Assembly: GCA_020736575.1 (NCBI GenBank)
Contig: JAGPYM010000047.1
Coordinates: forward strand, 62,001 to 126,000
Direction of reading: 5' to 3'
Length of the DNA: 64,000 bases
From: Thelonectria olida
Taxonomy: Eukaryota > Ascomycota > Sordariomycetes > Hypocreales > Nectriaceae
The notes below the pieces were generated by a model. The model ran no database searches. It was not told the DNA's origin and was given only the letters and a program-made list of their open reading frames with translations. The position numbers and the translations under genes were made by a program. Positions 1 through 10,059 of the stretch are shown piece after piece. Position 1 is the stretch's first letter; the number at the start of each line of letters is the position of its first letter.

Positions 1-1287
1 CTGTGCCGACGCAAAAGTGCTAGCGAAATTGCGCTCGGTTTTGGCTGAGAGTCGAGCAGTCTCGTTCTCAGTGATGGAGAGGTGCCAATACTGATCTGCG
101 CACCAGGCGCCAAGAGTCGAAGAAGCCTCCTTGGTGAAGTCGAGTGATGCCTTGAACTGGGAGTTTTGAAGCACTTGTCCCGCGATCAGTTCCCATAGGA
201 TTGTCTTTGAGTCTTCTGGAAACTCTAGTGAATCGTAATCGGCCCTCTCCTCGGTTTGTTTCTGACGAGCCATGGACTCTATTAGCACATTGTCGGAAAC
301 GGTGGCAATCTCGCTGCAGAGAAAGCTCTCTAGCTCGAGCGCAGCCCCTCTAACGTCCTTTGTCTGGGCATCCACAGGCGAAGCAGTCATGCCGAGGATA
401 CGAGGTTTGTCTCCCTGGTGGCGAGTGTTATGACTTCTGATAATGCGAGCGTATGGATGCTCCTTCTTTGCGTGGTGTGCCTCATCAAAGATTAGAAGAT
501 TGATCTGGGACATGTTGATGAAGCCATTGTTGAGGCAGTCGAGGAGGATCTGAGCAGTGCAGACGACCACCATCTTATCATTGAACTGCTTGTCCCAGTA
601 TTCCTTTGTCTTCAACATGCCAGTCATTTTGCCCCAGAGCTTGGTGATAGGGTACTTTTCGAGGTTGCAGTTGAGAACCGCAAACTGCTGGAAGCAGAGT
701 GCAACCTTTTCGACTACGAAGAAGGCCACTCGCTTGGTCTTTCCTCTTGCCCGGTCCTCCAACTCCCGTTCAAGGTAGTGCCGTAGAAGCAGCGCAGCAA
801 TGAGTGTCTTGCCAGAGCCTGTGCCTATTAGCATAGTGGCAAAACATCAACGATGGGACATACCCGTAGGGAGAACTACGATAGTGTTCTTGCGCGTAGC
901 ACGCTCAAAAAGCTCAACCTGATACTCTCGAGGAGACACGATAATCTTTCTGTTCTCGCTGGTCGTAACAAGGTGAGCTGCAGACTGGTTCTGAGGATCG
1001 TTGAGAGCGGCCATGGCCATCGAGCTCCTCGTGGATTCGCGCTGATTCTTGACTACCCAGTCATGAAACGCCGCATTATCGAGTCGCTTCCTTTCGGTGA
1101 TCTTGCGCCCCCCCCCCTGTTTGACCGCGAGGCGATAGTGGTCATCATCGTCAGTGTCCATATCCTCCAGCACATCCTCCTTCTCGGCAGACTGGGTTTG
1201 TTTGCCGTTTAGGAGCCGTTGGGCACGCAAATCATCTAGACGGGCACTCTTCGGGACGCCAAAACTATCCAGTATGGTGTTCGGCAT
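1..1287 (-). CDS. Dicer-like protein, DCL1 type (N-terminal part, truncated by window edge)
   Basis: Dicer cuts double-stranded RNA into small RNAs; only the N-terminal leader and the first part of the helicase domain lie in the window. Exon 1 runs 1287-864, a 45-bp intron (863-819, GTATGT..CACAG, branch GCTAATAG) splits the Walker A motif between PTG and SGKT, and exon 2 is open to base 1. About 140 residues precede the P-loop, including an acidic patch (DMDTDDDD) and the phrase FHDWVVKNQRE. Then come REYQVELFERA, the P-loop, VEKVALCFQQ and the DEAH box in FDEAHHAKKEHPYARII. The long leader and the helicase wording fit fungal DCL1 rather than the shorter DCL2. PAZ-like and RNase III domains would lie left of the window. 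It is divergent from the RdRP gene at 3209. The start codon is the first ATG of the open frame; a further 5' exon cannot be excluded. Confidence 0.88.
1108..1117. repeat. C10 homopolymer inside Dicer exon 1
   Basis: Ten consecutive C on the plus strand encode the three glycines of KQGGGRK in the Dicer leader. The reading frame is intact at this length; slippage by one base would shift it. Confidence 0.8.
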
Positions 1288-3208
1288 CGCTTTTGGACGC
1301 TCTGACCTCGGCGGTAAGGTGCCAACCCCGCTCTCCGCATCTACTTTGACAGTAGGTGTTGTCTAGGTGCGACCCTAGAACGAGCTGATACGGTCAACCG
1401 AAACGCAGACGTTTATGAATCTTAGGATTTAAACATAAAGTAAGCCACGTTACCGGTGTTGAGGAAAACGAGGAGGGACAGATGAAGGATTGAGGTAGCA
1501 AAGGTGAAGAAGATTGAGAGGCGCGGGAAGACGCATTAGTGAGAGTGAGAGAATGTGGAAGGCACGGGCCGAAAAGTACCCAAACAGATAACACCTCCTT
1601 CATAGCATCCAAAGTTTTGCTGAAATCTCGTGCGGCTTGTTCCGCTAGTGTGATAGCACGGAAAAACATTGTAGCCACCAAACCAACAAACAGCTCGGTC
1701 AATTTGCGATAAAGCTGGAAAGCCTGTTGACTCCTGTGGCCTAGCCAATCGCGCAATTCAGCGGAGTCGGGTGAACTTCGTTGGAGCTAGCCCACTCTTC
1801 AAGACGAGGAGGAGATTCATCCTGATGAAGAGGGTCATTTCGATCAAATCGCGCCCTCACCGAATCGAGTGTAGCTTTGAGCGCCATAACGTCTCAGCCT
1901 CAGGCATGAACAAGACCCATTCCCAGCCATCCACGCCCTAACTGGCCGACGACGGCGAAAGAGGCAGTTGGCCTGCGACCTCTTGACTCAAGGATATTAT
2001 TCGGATGCTCGCTGGTTCATAACGTTATCTCTCACCCTGTCCTCTGTCGCATCTTCAATGGGAGACGTCTTTTTTTTTTTTTTAGCTTCATTGCGAAGTA
2101 ACTGATGTGGTGGGTTATTGCGATACTGGGTCATTCATCGTCGCGCCAGCGTGAGCGTGGCGGTGGTTTGGTAGCCTTGGTAATGCCTCCCAAGTTTTGT
2201 TGGTCTCATCAACCCTACAGTGCCTTTGCGCGCACTGAGACGACCATACATCCACGGCAACATGTTATCCCGCCCCGGCACGAGGACGTCATCGATCGCG
2301 CCCACATCTTCGCTCATTTCGAGGCCCTCCTGCCACTGGTCCGCTGTAACCTGCTTACTCTTGCCTAAGTGAGAGCGGGTGGAGAATATGCCTCAAGAAC
2401 GATCAAATGTTTTACTGAGCGAGCGCAAAGGAGCAGCAAAGGTCGACAAGCCCATCTGACAAACCTAGATCCTAGGGCAATTCAGGATCAGTCCCTATTT
2501 AGACCAAGCCGAGCACGGCGAGGAAGTCTAGAAGTAGAAGCACGAATACACGAGGACATGACTCGCCTCATTGGAGCTTAGAGATCACATGTACATTAGC
2601 ATAGAGCCACGATCAACAGAAGCTGGTAAGCCGCCATAGAGAGATTTGGGAGGAGGAGGAGCAGGCCAAGCGCCTTGAGGCCATGGCGAAGTGGAGCGCC
2701 TCAGCGCCGGTCAAACCCCACTTAGCGGACTTGACTCCAAGTGACCTAAATCTCCTCGTAATTTAGATAGGCTCAAAAGTATCTTTTTTTCCCAATCCAC
2801 CCGCCTTTTCCTCAGTTGAGCGACCCCACGCCCTGGCACAACTAAAATAGGACTCGAGGCCTCCACAAGTGGTGGCATGAAGCTTTCCCGTCAACTAATC
2901 TTCTTGAGGTGCACAATCTGCAGCCTGCCGTCACAGCGTTTTCGCTGCCTGTCGCCAAGCGCTTCAGTTGCTGAACAAACAGCATCATCGACCTAATTAT
3001 CACGGGTAAGCCAACGCGCACAAATGTGGGATCCGGCTCTTCGTTCTATCTTCTCCTGTCTAATTTTTATCCAAGAATCCAAGCCTCGGCTGGCAATCCG
3101 AGAGTCCCGTCTTTTCTTTTTGGTCGACTTATGCGGGCTTGGGTCGGGCTGACCTGAGCGAACGAAGCACTGCAAGCCCCAACACGTTGGCTCTCACAGC
3201 TCACCAAG
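1288..3208. promoter_or_regulatory. Dicer/RdRP divergent intergenic region with decayed coding scraps
   Basis: This 1.9-kb spacer separates the two divergent RNA-silencing genes and must hold both promoters. No conserved domain is visible. A short open stretch near 2607-2764 (plus) reads as a charged, coiled-coil-like peptide (IWEEEEQAKRLEAMAKW), and 2105-2581 (plus) is one frame interrupted by a single stop. These look like remnants of an older gene or element. A T-rich run lies near 2071-2083. I see no clear TATA box. Confidence 0.5.
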
Positions 3209-6200
3209 ATGGAGGTCTTTTGCAAGAACGTCCCTCAAGACTTGTCGGATGAAAGTCTCAAAGGAGAACTTCAACCGTTCATGCAGGCACTAGGTATCTC
3301 AGACTGGGTCTGCGATAAACCTAGACGCAAATCACAAGCGTGGATCAAGTTCCTCCGCACCTCAGATGGTCAAGCGTTCCTCAAGAGACATGGGAAGTAC
3401 AGTCCACAAACTGAGAAGCAAGAAGAAAATATTGCCCCTGGTAATCCACTTAAGCCACGGGCCAAGCCTCGGTATATTGCTCGCCTCCATATCCTTAAAA
3501 CCGCCGTCTTCGTTGAGAAGAGCTCTCGAGCTCTCGACAGGCATGCCATCGCCCACCTAGAGCATATCCGCGACCAGAAATCACAAGTACCTACTCGAGA
3601 TCCGGAAGCCCCGAGCTACTCGTTCTGGGTCCAAGCCATGAGCTGCGGAGGTAACATGTTTCGCGGTCCCGACAAAACCCTCACATACGCCGAGCACAAC
3701 GGTTTGCGTGTTCCTAGATCCGTCAAGGCCAAATTCACGCCGCAGTGGTTTACCGTATGGTCGGACAATGGCAGCCGCATGGATTTTCACAACGAAACCA
3801 TCCAGGACCTTATCGCCGGACGCAACGACAATTCCTTCACTCTGGTCCTGATAGAACCACCCCGCATGTATCGCCCCGCCATTGCTCTTGGAAACAAAAA
3901 TGCCAAGTGGGAGCGGGTTCAGGAATTGAAGGATTGGGGTTTAATTCGAGCTTACTCGTCGACTTGTCTGGTTTACCGCGTTCAAGTGTCTGATGCGGGA
4001 GAGTTCGACACTATTCTACGGTCGATCAAGTCTCGAGAGGTACTCGCCATCACCAACCATGACCTTCCATCGGTTCCGTGGGCGTTCGTGGGAGCAGAGA
4101 ACAATCACTACCTCGGACGGCAGCAACTCATGATCGGGGCCAAGCGACTTCTGTCATCGGGGAGTGTGCCGTTCGCCATCTTGTTCCAGGTTCAGGCGCT
4201 GGTGTGGAACAACTACATAAATCCGTCGGGTGGCATGGAGCTTTTGCACCTCTTGGAGCAAGTCGCACTCGACGCTAAGGAGAAAGAAGTCGCTATGCCC
4301 GTTACTACCGATGCAATGAAGGTATTGTTCCAGAGTATTCCTTACCCTTGCCCAGGTACAGCCCCGGAAGAGCTGGACGTTGTGAGCATCATGGCAGAAG
4401 TCATGGATGCAGAATACGAGTTTCGGTCGGACAATCCCCAGAGAGACAGGATCTACGGATCCAGAATACCAGATCATCAGGTCTGGGTCTTTAAAGCCTC
4501 AATCACTCCCACGCGTGTGTTACTCACTGGGCCCGACGCGGAAAGTAGAAACAGAGTGCTGCGAATGTATCCAGATAGCAACGACTTCTTCCTGCGTGTC
4601 ACCTTCTGCGACGAAAATGGCCAAGACTTGAGCTTCAACCCACGAATTGACAACGAGTCCATCTTCTCCCGGTACCGACATGCAATGGATGAGGGTATTG
4701 AAATTGCCGGAAGAAAGTATCTCTTCCTTGGCTTCTCTCACTCGTCCCTCCGCTCCCATTCTGCATGGTTTTCAGCCCCGTTTCCCAACCAAAACTTTCA
4801 GCAGCAGACATGCGATGTCATTCTGGGAGCCCTCGGCGACTTTCAGGACATTCGGGTCCCGGCCAAGTGTGCAGCACGTATTGGACAAGCCTTCTCAGAG
4901 ACCCCATACGCAGTTCCCCTCTTCGAAAATAGCATTAATACCCGCTACATAGATGATGTCAAATCCGCCGATGGTTCCCGCATGTTTAGCGACGGCGTAG
5001 GAACAATCTCTTTAAGCGCTCTAGAAGACATTTGGACTTACCTACCAATGCGCTCCGCCGCGCCCACGTGTCTCCAAATTCGCTGGGGAGGCTGCAAAGG
5101 GATGCTGTCATTGGACACAAGACTTCAGGGCAAGGTGTTCTGCGTGCGAAAGGAGTCGATGATGAAGTTCCCAAGCCAGGACCTGACGGAGCTTGGGATC
5201 TGTGACACGTCCTCCAAGCCCCTTCGACTTGTCCTCAACCGCCAGATGATCAAAATTCTGGAAGACATGGGGATTAAGAATAAGTGGTTCCTCCACTTGC
5301 AGCAAATGGCGCTGAATATGTTGCGCAACGTCACTGCCAACGCGACAAACACGAGCGTTTTTCTAGAACACCAAGCTGTCGGCGTCAACATGGGTCTACC
5401 CAAACTAGTGAAGCAGCTTGACAGGATGGGAATCGATTACCGGCGCGACAAGTTTCTCAAGACGGCTGTTGAGCATGTCGTCCTGCGAGAACTTCGACTG
5501 TTGAAGCACAAGGCGCGGATTCCCGTTGCCAAAGGAGTCACCCTCTTCGGCGTCATGGATGAGACAGGTTTTCTCGAGGCAGGTCAAGTCTACGTCACGT
5601 ACGACACGACATATGGCGTCAGCAATGGCCGGCGTATCAACGCTACACTGGAGGATGGACGAATTTTAGTCACCCGCTCACCCGCTCTTCATCCGGGAGA
5701 CATCCAGGTGGTCAACATGGTCACACCTCCGAAAGGGCATGCTCTCAGAAGCCTCCAGAATTGCATTGTTTTCAGCCAACAGGGTAATCGTGACCTACCA
5801 AGTCAGTTAAGTGGGGGAGACCTAGATGGTGACTTGTACAACATCATTTGGGATCCTCGGGCCATGCCTGAACGTACCTTCAATGCCGCAGACTATCCAC
5901 GAGTCACTCCCAAGCCGCTCGATCGTGCTGTGACTTCCCACGACATCGCCGACTTTTTTATCAACTTCATGAGAACCGACATCTTGGGGATGATTGCAAC
6001 ACGGCATGTGATACTAGCCGATTACAAAGCATGTGGAACGCTTGATCCGGACTGCCTCGCGTTAGCAAACATGCACTCGACAGCTGTTGATTTTTCCAAG
6101 ACTGGTATTCCAGTGGACGTGAAGGAACTACCGAAACCTCCGTTTTACCGGCCTGACTTGTAAGTATAGTTCTGATGGTCGTTGCTCTGAGATCGCTGAC

Positions 6201-6834
6201 AAGCTCTACCAGTCTTGCGACAGCCCCTCCTCTGAAGGTCTATGACCTTGACCAAATCGATCACATTGCAGACCACGACGAAAACGTTGATGAAGAAGAC
6301 ACGATGGGTCAAACTAAATACAAATACTACAGGTCGGAAAAGATTCTCGGTTGCTTGTACCGAAACGTTGATGAGAAGAAAATTTGGAATGAAGATATTC
6401 ATCGCAGCATCAACATGGACGGGCCATCAGTCTGGGATCAGTTGTTAACTATCGTGGAGACTGAAATTGTCAAGTACAAGCTTGATGTCGATTGGACACG
6501 CAAGTCCGAAGAGGCTTGGAAGATTCGCAGTGTGTAAGTTGCTACAAGAGCCCTCATATCGTTCAATGCTGACCCCTGCAGATACGAGTCGACTATTGTG
6601 GATAAAATGTGGCATTTCTCGGAGAATCCACGATCGTGTTTGATGAAAATCTGCGGGCATTCTTGGGAGATTGTGGGCTTTCTGGCTGATCACATTCTAT
6701 GTATCGTATTATACTCACAGTCGAACGCTCTCCTCAATACCCTCCCAACAGTCGCTGGAAAGCTTGTTCACGGTCAGGGACCGGCCGAATCGTCTGCCGG
6801 TACTAGATGGGCTCTCTTCAAAGGAAGGAGATAG
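3209..6834 (+). CDS. RNA-dependent RNA polymerase (SAD-1/QDE-1 family)
   Basis: Copies single-stranded RNA into double-stranded RNA for Dicer in quelling or meiotic silencing. Exons are 3209-6159, 6213-6533 and 6582-6834; both introns begin GTAAGT, and the joins keep frame, giving about 1,174 residues, the usual length for the family. The first 65 residues form an RRM-like segment (MEVFCKNVPQDLSDESL) seen in SAD-1-type enzymes. The catalytic DxDGD motif is present as GGDLDGDLYNIIWDP (D871, D873, D875). After it come FRPDF-type wording (FYRPD|F across intron 1), ILGCLYRNVDE and YESTIVDKMW, all typical of the C-terminal part. No internal stop or frameshift is seen. It is head to head with the DCL1-type Dicer. 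Which RRP clade it belongs to needs a tree. Confidence 0.93.
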
Positions 6835-7039
6835 AGTGCAATAGTGGCGATACTCACTCCCATCAATATACCGGCCCGTATAAGAAGAGCGAGATAGATG
6901 CGGCAGCCTGCTCCCCGAGATTGTTAGCGCTTCGTATCTAGTTATCCCTGTTAAAAGGCAACAAGCTTGGACACCCTGGAGGCTATTGAGACCTATAATT
7001 CAACAATGCATATGCTAGGTAGAACGGTAGGTGGATTAT

Positions 7040-7996
7040 AATAGATCCCCCGCGAATCATGTACTCCCATCGCTCCAGCGGCGGCCACAAGCCAATCTCG
7101 AACAAGACCACCCCTAAGCTGTACGTGTCGTGTGCCATGGCAAAGCGTGCCGAGATGTTACTGCCTTAGCGCGAAGGATGGCGGTAGACATTTAGGATCC
7201 ACTTGTTCTCCTGCTGCTCGAGAGTGATATCCGTTGTTTCTGTGCCCTCTCGTGCGGATACGAAGTTGATTAGGTACGGGTGGCATAGGGCGTAGGGGAA
7301 CGAATCGAGGGGATCCATACCGGTTGGTTCAAGCATTAGGAAGCATTAGGATATTATTGGATCGGATAGTCTTGTGTACCGAACCGGCCGCGTGGTGGAA
7401 ATAGACGGCAGATGCAATGCGGCGGGCCAGAGTGAGTCGCAGGTCGAGGGGGTACGCGGCAGTACGGCGGTTTCCCTTGCTATCCCTGGCATTCAGCAGG
7501 TCCTTGAGAGTCGGTGGGTTGGTATCGCCTGTTTCGTAGGGCGGCGTGTAGATGGGGCCGAGACGCGGGTTGTTAGCGTCGTCGGAGCGGAAGAAGCTAG
7601 TGCAGGGAAGCAGGCCTGTCACTGTTAGTTCGACGACGTTGAGTGCCCCTGCGAGCTTGCGGACGATGCCTTCAACCTCCTCAAGCTTGCTCTGATCGCT
7701 GAGGAGCGAAGCAGGGAAGGGTTTGTACTCAACGATAGACTTTTTCCCTTTAAACAGGACAGCCATTCGCTAGATAGGGTTTTCGCAATAGGTACGACGG
7801 CCTTGTCCAGATCCGGCACCCCTAACCCTTTCAAGATGTTCTCCTTCTCGGTCGGTGGTAGGGTTTGATACCGTTCGATCCTCTTCTCCCTATCAAACAT
7901 ACCAACTACACGCCCCTCATTAACAATCCCATTTGTCTGCATCAAGACTAAGCGCACCGGTGAAGACTGGCAGACGGCCCTGGAGCAAATTAGCAT
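7040..7996 (-). pseudogene. Broken fungal pseudokinase-like protein (HeLo/NLR-associated type)
   Basis: Read on the minus strand in several frames, the locus gives consecutive pieces of a protein-kinase-like family common in fungal incompatibility-type proteins: MFDREKRIERYQTLPP, then FKGKKSIVEYKPFP, ARRIASAVYFHHAAGSVHK, IRSNNILML, MDPLDSFPYALCHPYLI and AHDTYSLGVVLFEIGLWPP. The HRD-like position reads HKTIRSNN, so the intact relative would itself be a pseudokinase. Breaks seen: a frame change plus a TAG near 7770, a 10-bp tandem duplication at 7331-7350 that shifts frame, and a TAA near 7167. The N-terminal (HeLo-like) half is not convincingly recognisable in 7997-8350. It lies tail to tail with the RdRP gene. 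Confidence 0.7.
7331..7350. repeat. 10-bp tandem duplication that breaks the pseudokinase frame
   Basis: AAGCATTAGG occurs twice in a row. Removing one copy restores the minus-strand frame from NNILML into EPTGMDP, so the duplication is a clear disabling event. Confidence 0.85.
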
Positions 7997-8870
7997 CTGG
8001 ATGGCAAGTCACTAGAGGCGTCTGTATGAACTTATAATTGGTTCCGGTGGTATAGAAATCTAGAATTATCATCCAGGGCCATGATTGGATATTGATTGCT
8101 GCCACGCAAGGCTGCATAACCTATGGCGTTCATAATAGAGAGAATATCAATGAGAAAGGGTCCAACCCTATTGCGTAAGGATAGAGCAGGTCAGGCCAAC
8201 CCAACAAGTCAATGGCGGAAGACGTGAGGTCAGAAACGGGCAGAGAGGAGGCAATATGTCTAAATCTAAGCCAGCTCTCTGGAGAGTTCATGATCTTTCC
8301 GCCACATTCACCTAAAGAGCGGACAACATTTGGAACTGAGATCATAAATGGGAGTGCTATTCACAAGGAGGAAAGCAAGGGGAACTGGCCTCGTTTTGTG
8401 GCTGGATAGCTAACTGTGGCTAGCTGCAGTTGTGGCTGACAGGGCACCTTGCGTTGCGTGAGAATACCTAGTTACCCTGTTATCTCACCAGCCACCTGCC
8501 TTGTAATATTAACTGGTTGGCCATTCCAGCATGGCTCCACAAATATGCGCTGATCTTTGGATTAGGCATCAATACCACGCACTAATCCTACACTCCTCGA
8601 TCGTTCGTTCTCCTTCCCTATCGTTTCCTTCTTTGCTCTTGTTTTTTCGCAGACGCCGTTTCGTAAGTTAAAGGTAAGTACAGTCATAATGTAAAGAAAA
8701 AGAAATAATGTTAATATAACGAGTGCAGAAGTAGGAGATCCACTGTAAGGCACATCGGTTTGTGCCGGAGCGTCGCCGTGCTTCGAACCTCGAATCGTAT
8801 CGATTTGTCGACCGAACAGTCATACTCTTTGTGCTTTTGGGAATCTCGAGGCGTAATAGTGATACAAGCG
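7997..8870. other. Region without a recognisable gene
   Basis: May contain the decayed 5' part of the pseudokinase gene (minus strand, about 7997-8345) and the promoter of the ORF at 8871. No domain, RNA gene or strong repeat is visible. Confidence 0.4.
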
Positions 8871-9458
8871 ATGAAGGATATGTCATTGCCAAACGTAGTG
8901 AAGGATCATGATGACGAGGATACCGAAATGACGGATGTCGACCCAGGACAACGGACCGTGTACAGAATCCGGGCTCATACTAGTGGTAAACTAGACCAAC
9001 ACAATATGATTGATGAGAACAGAGAAGAACAAAGAGTACTTGCGCGTTTTCGTGAAGTCGCAGGTCAGGCCGCCCGCCTGATAGTCAGCGATGCCGGTAC
9101 CCAACCAACCGTCGACGTAGAGGTTGAGGTTCACGCAACCGTCGTCGTTTATGGCTCTGGCAGTGAGTCGCCGCCACCCCACGATGCGAGTGTTGAACTG
9201 GTGCAACGCCCGCAAGAGGCGGGCTCATTTGGCACAAACGGTCCCAGTGGACCGGGTGATGATCGACGTGTGCTGGATTATGAGGGAGATACCCTGATGC
9301 CCGATGTGCCACCCCGCGATGCCGGTATTGGAGAGGAGCAACGTCCGCAAGAGGCGGGCCCATTTGGCACAAACGGTCCCAGTGGACCGGGAGATGATCG
9401 ACGTGTGCTGGGTTATGAGGGAGATACCTTGATGCCCGATGTGTCGCCTTATAGTTAG
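8871..9458 (+). CDS. Hypothetical acidic tandem-repeat protein (probably truncated by an in-frame TAG)
   Basis: I do not recognise this gene. The first ATG of the frame (8871) gives a 195-residue protein. The N-terminal part is acidic (DHDDEDTEMTDVD); the C-terminal half is two 45-residue repeats encoded by a 135-bp tandem duplication (9177-9446), each with RPQEAG, FGTNGPSGPGDDRRVL and YEGDTLMPDV. Directly after the TAG at 9456-9458 the same frame stays open for 43 codons to TAA at 9588 and again holds a repeated peptide (FSRLSLEDEEF / FSHLSLEDVAR). The present stop is therefore probably a nonsense mutation in a longer, low-complexity protein. There is no signal peptide or membrane segment. 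Confidence 0.45.
   Translation: MKDMSLPNVVKDHDDEDTEMTDVDPGQRTVYRIRAHTSGKLDQHNMIDENREEQRVLARFREVAGQAARLIVSDAGTQPTVDVEVEVHATVVVYGSGSESPPPHDASVELVQRPQEAGSFGTNGPSGPGDDRRVLDYEGDTLMPDVPPRDAGIGEEQRPQEAGPFGTNGPSGPGDDRRVLGYEGDTLMPDVSPYS
9177..9446 (+). repeat. 135-bp tandem duplication, two in-frame copies
   Basis: Units 9177-9311 and 9312-9446 are highly similar, and 135 is a multiple of three, so the repeat keeps the reading frame. Confidence 0.85.
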
Positions 9459-9590
9459 AACGTGTCAGATGAGGATGAAGAGATCGTGGAGCTTGCAGAA
9501 TGCTTCAGTCGTCTCAGCTTGGAGGATGAAGAGTTTGGGCGGCTTGCGGACCGCTTTAGTCATCTCAGCTTGGAGGATGTTGCGAGATAA
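9459..9590 (+). other. In-frame continuation after the TAG stop
   Basis: 43 sense codons in the same frame as the upstream ORF, ending at TAA 9588-9590. Two related peptides of about 20 residues (ELAECFSRLSLEDEE and RLADRFSHLSLED) show this was translated in the past. Confidence 0.6.
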
Positions 9591-10059
9591 GACTTTGCTT
9601 GAGCAGTTCATTTGTCACGTTTGGGATAGAGGTAACACATTGCACTAGAATGATGAATATTGTGAATTTGAGAAAATATATATTGCGCTGCTAGTATTAT
9701 GGAATGCCTTTGTTCTACTTTATTGCCTCTGTTGAGGATTTGACAACCACTTTTCCCACCCTCATCAGATCATACCACTTCGCGTTGAGCGCGTTTTGCC
9801 ATCTTGCGTTCTTATCTTCCGCCACCTTTTCAGCCACAAAAAGCCACAGAGGCCGCCGTTCACCACAAAACGTATCTACTTACCTCAGCGAAGGAATCTG
9901 ACAAATATACCGGAGAGGGGAGTGTATTGAGTCCCTTTGCAACCTGCTAGTAAATGTGACATGTAATATCATGCTTTTTGTATCGGCCTCCACAACATAT
10001 TCCAAACACATAGCCATCAACGCCGGATCCCAGGGTCTCTCGCACTAACAGCCACAGCA
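9591..10059. other. Region with nothing recognised
   Basis: AT-rich spacer between two relic genes. No domain, tRNA-like structure or repeat was seen. Confidence 0.5.

Noticed and set aside
557..778. Plus-strand ORF over the Dicer exon
   Set aside because: Shadow of the minus-strand Dicer helicase frame.
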